Source: Leptospira sp. WS58.C1 (GTDB lineage: Bacteria; Spirochaetota; Leptospiria; Leptospirales; Leptospiraceae). Taken from it: 64,000 bases of DNA. The first letter of the stretch is position 1, and every line of letters begins with the position of its first letter. The position numbers and the translations under genes were made by a program. Location: NCBI RefSeq assembly GCF_040833995.1, contig NZ_CP162137.1:3146001-3210000 (forward strand). The letters are read 5' to 3'. Below are positions 51,469 to 61,060 of this stretch, piece after piece. The notes below the pieces were generated by a model. That model was not told where the DNA came from and did no database searches. It worked only from the letters and a program-made list of their open reading frames with translations.

Positions 51469-53094
51469 TTATCCTACTTGGATCTTGACTCCATCGTCTT
51501 GGGCACCCAATGTCCCCAATCCGGAATGCCCGGTAAACGCAATAAGAAGAGTAAATACCCCGACTCTTCCCACATACATAATGCAAGGATACAAAAACTT
51601 TTCCACTCCGGTGATATAAGGTGTTAATCCTTTTGTTAATCCAACAGTACCGAAAGCGGACATGACCTCGAAAAATATATCTTCTATTCCATGTCTATGT
51701 CCGTTTGCGATAGTGATCACCAACATAAAGAATACGATGGATATCGTTGCTAAAAAATAGATCCGCGTAGAGATTGCGATCGAATTTTTAGAAACTTCTT
51801 CTCCCATAATTGTCACTCTTGCTTGAGGATTGATCACATTTCTCAAATACATCAAGAGAATAACAAAGGTTGTGATCTTGATACCTCCAGCTGCTCCTTG
51901 AGGACCACCTCCCACAAACATTAAAGAACAAAGAAGAACATAAGTCGGACTTCTCATCTCCGAAATATCGAATGTGTTAAATCCTGCCGTCCTGGATGAT
52001 ACGGAAAGGAAGAACGAGTTGAATAGTTTATCTACGAAGTTAAATTTTCCTATCGTCTCGGGATTATCCCATTCTCCCATAAGTATCCCGATGCCCCCTA
52101 CATGGACTAATATTATAGTTCCATAAAGTAAAAGTTTCATCTGGATCCTGTTAGCTTCTCCTTTGAGTGCTTTTCTATAAAGAGCTAATCTTTCCTCCGC
52201 CCAGAATGACATACGAATCAAGACAAGATAGATCCAGGAAGGTTCTTTCCCTTCTTCCAACGCCTTGGACATAAGATAGGTTTCCATGACCACTTCTATC
52301 CTATGCATTACGTTCCGGAATGCTTCGAGTAACGTTTTTTCCAAGAATAAAATTACAGGAAAGCCGATCCCTCCCATAACCACCAAACTTTCCACGACCA
52401 AAAGAGAAATTGGCTCTTTGGATAAGAAGGTGAGATCGTCTACTATGGAAAATCCAGCGTTATTGAAAGCGGAAACGGAAGTGAATAAACTTAAAAAAAT
52501 GCGGTTCGGTTCGCCGGGTAATCCGCTTAGATCTTCCGGCATAACCCAATACAATAAGAACGCACCCATCAATTCGATAGAAACGGATATATTCAAAATT
52601 GATAATAAGATCCTGCGGACATAAGGAGCATTTTTACTTTTTCCATCTGCAGATTCGTGGGAATCTATCGCTTCGAAAACGAATGATGCGATCCGAGTAC
52701 TTCTGGAAAGTCCTCGAACTACTAAGATACCGACAAGGACCGTAAAGGTGATAATCCCCAATCCGCCGATCTGGAATAAGAACATGATGATAACTTGAGT
52801 TGAGAATGCTAACTCGCTAATGGCGACGGTGGTCAATCCGGTCACACATATTGCCGACGCAGCCATGTAGAATGAATCAGCGTAGGAGATCCTACCTTCT
52901 TCCGAAGCATAGATCATAAAGGACCCAACCAAGATCGCTCCTGCAAACGCGAGACATAGGATCCTTGCTACGGATAATAGCAAAAACGCTCTGGCGATTC
53001 GGTTTACGTTTCGTTTTAGGAACTTAAATGAGCCCATGTAAAAGGGAAAAACTCCCCTTCCAGAAACTATTTTGACCCTGGCAAACCCGGGCAA
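51469..53094 (-). CDS. TrkH/KtrB-type potassium uptake protein
   Basis: A 541-residue ion channel subunit of the Trk/Ktr/HKT superfamily. Four pore loops are visible, each with the filter glycine: [40 protein letters not shown] and [14 protein letters not shown], as in KtrB-type proteins. It imports K+ with help of an RCK subunit; no KtrA/TrkA gene is adjacent. The start is either TTG 53094 (AGGAA before it) or ATG 53037; the first 19 residues lack membrane character. The gene appears monocistronic. Confidence 0.9.
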   Translation of the reverse strand: MPGFARVKIVSGRGVFPFYMGSFKFLKRNVNRIARAFLLLSVARILCLAFAGAILVGSFMIYASEEGRISYADSFYMAASAICVTGLTTVAISELAFSTQVIIMFLFQIGGLGIITFTVLVGILVVRGLSRSTRIASFVFEAIDSHESADGKSKNAPYVRRILLSILNISVSIELMGAFLLYWVMPEDLSGLPGEPNRIFLSLFTSVSAFNNAGFSIVDDLTFLSKEPISLLVVESLVVMGGIGFPVILFLEKTLLEAFRNVMHRIEVVMETYLMSKALEEGKEPSWIYLVLIRMSFWAEERLALYRKALKGEANRIQMKLLLYGTIILVHVGGIGILMGEWDNPETIGKFNFVDKLFNSFFLSVSSRTAGFNTFDISEMRSPTYVLLCSLMFVGGGPQGAAGGIKITTFVILLMYLRNVINPQARVTIMGEEVSKNSIAISTRIYFLATISIVFFMLVITIANGHRHGIEDIFFEVMSAFGTVGLTKGLTPYITGVEKFLYPCIMYVGRVGVFTLLIAFTGHSGLGTLGAQDDGVKIQVG

Positions 53095-53257
53095 TGAATT
53101 TCCTGATCTTTGAAGAGAACCCGGATCGGTTCTGAAATCGGGATAAAATTGTAATTTATATTTGATCTAAGAAAAGCTTATACAAGCCGGTATCGAAAAT
53201 CTGTTAATGGAAACGATCTTTACAAACGCCCCCCTTTCAGAAAATTGGTAAGAATTA

Positions 53258-53280
53258 GGGTTCCTTTACCTAGGGAACCC
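53258..53280 (+). promoter_or_regulatory. Hairpin in fusA leader
   Basis: GGGTTCC (53258-53264) pairs with GGAACCC (53274-53280) around a 9-base loop, about 90 bases before fusA. There is no T run. It could be a leader control element for EF-G or an upstream transcript end. Confidence 0.35.
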
Positions 53281-53370
53281 AGTCAGATTAGTATCCACGG
53301 AAAGTTTATATTCTGCCCTACAAAGAGGGTGTAAAGGAAACCTACGTGTGAACTTTTAAAGAGGACTCTA

Positions 53371-55491
<2,121 letters not shown>

Positions 55492-55523
55492 TCTTCTTAG
55501 AACATCCTTCTTTTTGGAAAAAA

Positions 55524-55546
55524 GGGAGCCGATCCGGCTCCCTTTT
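55524..55546 (+). terminator. Terminator after fusA
   Basis: GGGAGCCG (55524-55531) pairs perfectly with CGGCTCCC (55535-55542) around ATC, then TTTTC and more T. It is 33 bases after the fusA stop. Confidence 0.9.
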
Positions 55547-55583
55547 CTTTTTGGAGGTGAAAGAATTGCCGATAATTTAGAGT

Positions 55584-56237
55584 ATGCGGGAGCCATATTT
55601 CATTCGTCTGATATGTTTCGGAATGATACTCATTTCTTTTCCTTTCCAAATCGATCCCGCAGGAACTCCCATAAAGGTCCATACTGTCCAACCGAAGGAA
55701 ACAGCATTTTCCATTTCCCAAAAGTATAAATTGGATTGGAGAATGTTATTAGAATGGAACGGTAAAAAAGAGAACGAAGGTCTGAAAGCGGGAGAAAAAT
55801 TGAAAATCCCTCAAAACCTATCTTATTCTTCTCGGGTCGAAAAACAACTACCGGAGAACGTACCTTCTTCCGGAACCCCTAAGTTCCATGCCCCTCTAAA
55901 AGTGCTTCCCCCTGTTTCACTTCCTTATTCCAATCTAACTTATTATCCGAACAAAGGAGTTCTATTTAAGGCAAGCAGACATAAGGATGTACATCCGATC
56001 CGGTCCGGTAAGGTAGTTGTACTGGACCAAATGGACGGTTATAGGAAATATATTATTTTAGAGCATAAAGGCGGATATTCCAGCGTATATGCAAATCTGA
56101 GATCCGTTTCAGTCAAAGAAGGGGAAACGGTAAAACTCGGAGATTCCTTAGGAGAATTGGAGGAAGGTAAAGGACTTTACTTTCAGATCAACCAAGGAAC
56201 CAAGGCTGTGGATCCAATCCCACTTTTAAATCACTGA
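55584..56237 (+). CDS. Exported LysM protein with degenerate M23 peptidase domain
   Basis: A 217-residue protein with signal peptide (FIRLICFGMILISFPFQ). A LysM peptidoglycan-binding domain at about 30-78 (KVHTVQPKETAFSISQKYKLDWRMLLEWNGKK, GLKAGEKLKIP) is followed by an M23/LytM-like domain at about 125-215 (PIRSGKVVVLDQMDGYRKYIILEHKGGYSSVYANLRSV, KEGETVKLGDSLGEL). The zinc-binding HxxxD and HxH motifs are not intact: the last strand reads LYFQINQ. It is thus like EnvC/NlpD, whose inactive LytM domains activate amidases. A stop directly precedes the ATG. Confidence 0.8.
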   Translation: MREPYFIRLICFGMILISFPFQIDPAGTPIKVHTVQPKETAFSISQKYKLDWRMLLEWNGKKENEGLKAGEKLKIPQNLSYSSRVEKQLPENVPSSGTPKFHAPLKVLPPVSLPYSNLTYYPNKGVLFKASRHKDVHPIRSGKVVVLDQMDGYRKYIILEHKGGYSSVYANLRSVSVKEGETVKLGDSLGELEEGKGLYFQINQGTKAVDPIPLLNH

Positions 56238-56274
56238 TCTTCGGCAATTAAGTATATTAGGTTTTTGCAATTAA

Positions 56275-57504
56275 ATGGAATGGGAAATCGTAAATTCTAA
56301 AGCCGTTACTCCACAAGGAGTGCTCGAGAATGCTACCATCCGCATTAATGACGGACGGATCTCTTCTATCTCCGCCGGAGTACCGAAAGACATTTTACCC
56401 ATCCGCATCAACTTAAGAGGCAATTTTGTTTATCCCGGACTGATCAATGCTCACGATCATCTTCTTGGCACTTATCTTCCTAAAGTCGGGACCAACCGCC
56501 CTTATTTGAATTGGCTTCCCTGGGACAACGATCTGAAATCTTCCGTTGTTTACGCGGAGAGGCAACAATTAGAACCTGAACAACTTTATCTATTAGGTTC
56601 TTATAAAAATCTGATCAGCGGGGTGACTTCCGTTTTGGATCATATTCCCCATTTTGTCCAAAAACCTTTTTTGGAAAAATCTCCGGTCCGTATTTTAGAA
56701 AGATTTACTCTGGCTCATAGTATTTGTTCTTATTCTCTCGGCTGGGGGGACGGTCCTCAGATAGAATACGCAAGGGCAAAGGAAGGGAATCTTCCCTTTG
56801 TAACCCATATCTCGGAAGGATTCGACGAAGAATCCAAAAACGCTCTGAAAGAATTGAACTCTCTCGGCTGTTTGGGAGAAAATACTGTACTTGTTCATGG
56901 GATCGCATTCGATCCGGAAGATATCAAATTAGTTTCCAAAACTAAGGCAAACTTGGTTTGGTGCCCTGAATCCAATTTATTTATGTTCGGAAAAACCGCA
57001 CCTATCCGGGAAATCCTGGAGGCCGGGATCAATGTAAGTTTAGGCACGGATTCTCCAATGTCCGGGTCCATAAATATTTTCCAAGAAATCAGATCCGCAA
57101 GGGAATTTTTTGCCAAAGAATCCGGAAAAGAATTGGATCCTAAAATTGTTTTTAAGATGGTCACTGAAAATCCGGCAAAGGCTCTTCGAGTAGAGAACGA
57201 TCTGGGGAAATTGGAAGTCGGAAAAAAAGCGGATCTTTTAGTCCTTTCTTCCGAAAAAGAAGACGCATACCAAACTCTTTGCACAGCGGATCTTAATACC
57301 GTACGTTTGGTAGTGAAAGATGGGAAACCTTCCTATGGCGACCTTTCTTTGAAAGATTTTTTTGAAGAAACTGGCGTGACAGGGCGCGAAATTAAGATCG
57401 CCGGAACCGATAAATACCTTGCAGGAGACCCCCTAGGGTTGCTAGAATCGGTCACCCGGGCCCTTGGTTACAAAAAGGATTTGGCATTTTTTCCTGTCGG
57501 GTAA
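56275..57504 (+). CDS. Amidohydrolase-family metalloenzyme
   Basis: A 409-residue protein of the amidohydrolase superfamily. Metal ligands seen: HDH in [10 protein letters not shown] (strand 1), THISEG (strand 5), VLVHGIAF (strand 6), and Asp in [10 protein letters not shown] (strand 8). The N- and C-terminal small beta domain is present ([34 protein letters not shown]). Closest in style to SsnA/chlorohydrolase-like cytosine or guanine deaminases, but substrate is unknown. Cytoplasmic. Confidence 0.85.
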   Translation: MEWEIVNSKAVTPQGVLENATIRINDGRISSISAGVPKDILPIRINLRGNFVYPGLINAHDHLLGTYLPKVGTNRPYLNWLPWDNDLKSSVVYAERQQLEPEQLYLLGSYKNLISGVTSVLDHIPHFVQKPFLEKSPVRILERFTLAHSICSYSLGWGDGPQIEYARAKEGNLPFVTHISEGFDEESKNALKELNSLGCLGENTVLVHGIAFDPEDIKLVSKTKANLVWCPESNLFMFGKTAPIREILEAGINVSLGTDSPMSGSINIFQEIRSAREFFAKESGKELDPKIVFKMVTENPAKALRVENDLGKLEVGKKADLLVLSSEKEDAYQTLCTADLNTVRLVVKDGKPSYGDLSLKDFFEETGVTGREIKIAGTDKYLAGDPLGLLESVTRALGYKKDLAFFPVG

Positions 57505-57528
57505 GATTTAGAGAAGAAGGTAACGGTC

Positions 57529-58590
57529 TTGGCTGGGCCCATAATCCGAACTTATAAAGGCGGCTCCATTATTTACTTCGAGAAAGATCGATCGGAGGAT
57601 ATTTACGTCCTCAGACAAGGTCGTGTCGTTCTCACGTACACCGCAATCGATTCCGGTTACGAGGTCAAAGAAGACGTACGACTGGGAGAGTTTTTCGGAG
57701 TTAAATCCGCACTTGGAAAATACCCCAGGGAAGAAACCGCTCAGGTAGTGGGCGGAGCCACTGTCCTAGTTTTCAAACTTTCAGACTTTGAAACATTCGT
57801 AGCCGAAAAAACCCATCTGATCCTAAAGATGATGAAGGTTTTCTCCAGCCAATTGCGACTGGTTCACAAAAAATTAAGAGAGATCTTAGGTCAGGCAGAA
57901 GCAAGAAATCCTGCATTCGAGCTTATGAACGTAGCCGAAGTATTTTATAAAAATAATAACTTCGAACACGCTGCTTATGGATTCGCAAAATATCTAGAAC
58001 ATTACCCGAGTGGGCCGTATGCGGGAAGAGCCACAGAGCTGCAAGATCTGGCAAGAAAGGGAACACCCTACCCTATCAATATGCCTCCGTTAGTTTACGA
58101 TGCTGCTTCCACCAGGGCGCCGATGTCCCAAGAAAATCTGCAAAATATCATGAAGCCTGCAGCGGAAAAAACGAATCTGGGTGCCGGCACGGATAATACG
58201 ATCACTTCTCTTTATAACCGGGCTCATACTTTCCTAAACGTAGGAAAATTCGAAGAGGCAGCCGGTATATTCAAGGACCTAATGGTTCGCACGGATTTTA
58301 AGTACGATAGCGAAAAGAAACTCGTAGACAATGCACTTTTCCAAATGGGGGTTTGTTTCTTAAAGCTGAATAGTTTGGATACTGCTAGCAATACTTTCTC
58401 CGCTTATATCAAAAAACATCCATCCGGGGAATCGGTAAAAGAGTCTTTATTTCATTTGGCAGAGATCGCTGAACAACAGGGGGACCGCCAGAGAGCAGGA
58501 ATGTTATTCGGCAAGGTAGCATTACTTCCTCCGGAAAGAGATAGTCTTTCGCAGAAGGCTCGCCAAAAAGCTAAGGAGCTGAGCGCCTAA
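57529..58590 (+). CDS. Cyclic-nucleotide-binding domain plus TPR protein
   Basis: A 353-residue protein starting at TTG 57529 (GAAGAAGG upstream). Residues about 5-110 form a [23 protein letters not shown], and the phosphate-binding cassette [22 protein letters not shown], where the usual Arg-Ser appears as Arg-Glu. The rest (125-350) is [78 protein letters not shown]. It has no helix-turn-helix. The next gene starts directly after its stop, so they form an operon. Confidence 0.85.
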   Translation: MAGPIIRTYKGGSIIYFEKDRSEDIYVLRQGRVVLTYTAIDSGYEVKEDVRLGEFFGVKSALGKYPREETAQVVGGATVLVFKLSDFETFVAEKTHLILKMMKVFSSQLRLVHKKLREILGQAEARNPAFELMNVAEVFYKNNNFEHAAYGFAKYLEHYPSGPYAGRATELQDLARKGTPYPINMPPLVYDAASTRAPMSQENLQNIMKPAAEKTNLGAGTDNTITSLYNRAHTFLNVGKFEEAAGIFKDLMVRTDFKYDSEKKLVDNALFQMGVCFLKLNSLDTASNTFSAYIKKHPSGESVKESLFHLAEIAEQQGDRQRAGMLFGKVALLPPERDSLSQKARQKAKELSA

Positions 58591-59232
58591 ATGGATTTAA
58601 TGCTCGAGTCGATGTTCTCAAAGTTCGGAAAAACTTTCGAACCGAACCAGATCATATTCTGCGAAAACGAACCGGGAAACGATTTTTTTCTGATCCAAGC
58701 TGGGAAAGTAAAGATCACTAAAACTGTTGGAAATTCCATCAAAACCTTAGATATCTTGGAACAAGGAGATATCTTCGGAGAGATGGCGATCTTAGAAGAA
58801 CAACCCAGAAGTGCGACTGCAATAGCGATTTCCGAAGTGAGAGTTCTTAACTTCAATAGAGCGAACTTCGAATTATTGATGACTAAGAACCCAACTCTTG
58901 CGCTCAAGATCCTCACAATCTTTTCCGTGAGAATTTACGACGCAAAACGAAGATTGCTTATCCTATTGCTGGACGATATCATCGGAAAAGTTGCCGACGT
59001 TTTCTTGATGTTGTATGAAAAGATGCATACACATACTGAATTCAAAGAAGTCGTTCTCAATGTTACGGTAGAGGACGTGGCAGATTGGTGCGCCCAACCG
59101 GTGGGAGAAGTCCAAAAAGTAGTGAACCAATTCGCGAAAAGCGGCAAAATCGAGATCTACTCCGACAAAATCGTAATTCACAATATTAACGACTTCCAGA
59201 GAATAGTCTCCCAGAAGCGCAAACCTTCTTAA
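58591..59232 (+). CDS. Crp/Fnr-family regulator
   Basis: A 213-residue CRP-like protein. The sensory domain ends in the complete phosphate-binding cassette [21 protein letters not shown] (about 62-82), including the Arg-Ser pair that binds cAMP in CRP. A long dimer helix and a C-terminal winged helix follow: [43 protein letters not shown]. It lacks Fnr cysteines. Starts at the base after the preceding stop. It is the likely transcriptional partner of the CNBD-TPR protein. Confidence 0.9.
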   Translation: MDLMLESMFSKFGKTFEPNQIIFCENEPGNDFFLIQAGKVKITKTVGNSIKTLDILEQGDIFGEMAILEEQPRSATAIAISEVRVLNFNRANFELLMTKNPTLALKILTIFSVRIYDAKRRLLILLLDDIIGKVADVFLMLYEKMHTHTEFKEVVLNVTVEDVADWCAQPVGEVQKVVNQFAKSGKIEIYSDKIVIHNINDFQRIVSQKRKPS

Positions 59233-59258
59233 CCGAATACCCGCGTTCTAAAGATAAA

Positions 59259-59335
<77 letters not shown>

Positions 59336-59342
59336 TCAAATC

Positions 59343-60206
59343 ATGGCAGAATCCCAAGACAACGTTTTGAATCTACTCAAGAAATCGGAAGAATTCTTAA
59401 AAAAGAAAAACATACCTTCCGCAAGATTGGACGCGGAAATATTGCTCGCCGACCTGCTTAAGATCCAAAGGGTCAAACTTTATGTGGATTTCGAAAGACC
59501 GCTTTCCTTATCCGAAAAAGACGAATATAGAGAAAGGATTGTCCAAAGATCCAAATTCAAACCCACGGCTTATATCATAGGAAGGAAGGCATTCTTCGAT
59601 TCAGAATTCCATGTAAACGAGTCTGTTTTGATCCCAAGGCCTGAAACGGAAGAATTAGTCGCCTGGGTATTAGAAGAATATCCGAATAAGGAAGACAGTT
59701 TAGATGTACTGGACCTTTGTTCGGGTAGCGGATGTATCGGGATCAGCCTAGCCAAGGCCAGAAAAGAATGGAACGTATCTTTCACGGACTCTTCCGAATC
59801 CGCATTAGAGATCAACAAAAAGAATATTCAAGAAATATTAAATACGGACAGAAGTTTCGAACTTTATCATGGAGATCTGCTCTCCCCTATCCCAAACGAG
59901 ACCAAATTCGATCTGGTCGTTTCCAACCCGCCTTATATCCCTGAAGCTGATAAACCCAACATCATGCCGGATGTCGCAGAGTATGAGCCGCACCTTGCTC
60001 TATTCGTATCCGATTTCCAAGGATTCCATACAAAAATTTTAACGGAAGCAAAGTCCAAACTTAAACCGCAAGGCAGATTGTATCTGGAAACACATCCGCG
60101 CTATTCAAACTGGCTGAAAGATACTGCATTATCTCTCGGCTACTCCGAGGCAGATCTCAAAAAGGATCTTTCCGGTAGAGATAGTTTTGTTAGATTAAAG
60201 ATTTAG
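59343..60206 (+). CDS. prmC: Release-factor glutamine methyltransferase PrmC (HemK)
   Basis: Methylates the Gln of the GGQ motif in release factors RF1/RF2, improving termination. The 287 residues have the helical N-terminal domain ([26 protein letters not shown]), a central [30 protein letters not shown], the SAM site [17 protein letters not shown], and the catalytic NPPY at 195-198 ([13 protein letters not shown]) followed by EYEPHLALF. All key residues are present. It lies 8 bases after tRNA-Arg. Confidence 0.95.
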   Translation: MAESQDNVLNLLKKSEEFLKKKNIPSARLDAEILLADLLKIQRVKLYVDFERPLSLSEKDEYRERIVQRSKFKPTAYIIGRKAFFDSEFHVNESVLIPRPETEELVAWVLEEYPNKEDSLDVLDLCSGSGCIGISLAKARKEWNVSFTDSSESALEINKKNIQEILNTDRSFELYHGDLLSPIPNETKFDLVVSNPPYIPEADKPNIMPDVAEYEPHLALFVSDFQGFHTKILTEAKSKLKPQGRLYLETHPRYSNWLKDTALSLGYSEADLKKDLSGRDSFVRLKI

Positions 60207-60504
60207 AATATACTATCTGTCCTATTCATTAACAAGATAATAGGATTCCGGCAAACTTTCATTTCCAAAATAACAGTATAACGGCCGTTACAACGAGAGA
60301 TTTCAGATAAATTTTCAAATTTATCTCAATTGGGATATTGTTTCATTCCAACATCTTACGGAATGAATTTTCCGCAAAAAATAAAAAAGAACATAATTTA
60401 TAAATTTATATTGCCTTATTATAATTTTTTGACTTTTTTTTGTCTTTACCACTGTGTTAGTCGAATATAAGCATAAAATAAAGCTAATTTAAATAAGGTA
60501 AGAT
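60207..60504 (+). other. AT-rich intergenic region with inverted repeats
   Basis: No gene seen. It holds the perfect palindrome TAACGGCCGTTA (60279-60290), the perfect inverted repeat AGATAAATTT/AAATTTATCT (60305-60326) and the hairpin TTCATTCC/GGAATGAA (60342-60367). Further on, TTGACT (60429-60434) and TATAAG (60466-60471) are promoter-like but badly spaced (31 bases apart). Confidence 0.5.
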
Positions 60505-61029
60505 ATGAAAAAGATAACCCTAAGTATCACCCTGATATCATTCTTCTTTATCGCCTGTCCTGGTGAAAAGGAAGATACTCCCATCGATCCTACATTTCTG
60601 GGAGCTATTCTTCCAAGAATTGCAGCGGCTTCTTATCCTTCCGTTCCAGCTACCGGCTGTAGCGATCCGAACAATACTCCCACACTTGTCCCAAATGTGG
60701 AAACCCGAGTGGATAATCCTGTCCCTGGAACCTATTACTTTTTCATTGTACAAGGAAACGAAATTCCAAACCAAATTGGGGGAGGATACAGCCTTACCAT
60801 CCAGACTTACGCGGCGCCTATTGATTTGTATATAGCCTATATATCTCGACCGGTAACTACCTTTGAGCTCTTGTTCCAGAAAGAATTTTTTGAGAACCAA
60901 GGGTTTCCCATCTCTGGGGTTAATCAGGACAGTTTTTATGCAAGTATGGAGGTCGGCGATTATCGCTGCTTTATCATTTACCGACCTCCGGGAAATGGGG
61001 GGTCTTTCGGCCTCCTCATTGAAGACTAA
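60505..61029 (+). CDS. Small lipoprotein upstream of the SpvB-like gene
   Basis: A 174-residue protein with signal ending in FFFIAC (Cys18). The mature part starts with CPGEKEDTPIDP and includes PVPGTYYFFIVQGN, GGGYSLTIQTYAAPIDLYIAYI and FYASMEVGDYRCFIIY, a beta-sandwich pattern like the PPC domain of the small gene at 16749. No enzyme motif. The large SpvB-like gene starts 31 bases after the stop, so they are probably cotranscribed, and a helper role is possible. Confidence 0.65.
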   Translation: MKKITLSITLISFFFIACPGEKEDTPIDPTFLGAILPRIAAASYPSVPATGCSDPNNTPTLVPNVETRVDNPVPGTYYFFIVQGNEIPNQIGGGYSLTIQTYAAPIDLYIAYISRPVTTFELLFQKEFFENQGFPISGVNQDSFYASMEVGDYRCFIIYRPPGNGGSFGLLIED

Positions 61030-61060
61030 ACCTACCTAAAATACGAATCGAGGTACTAAT

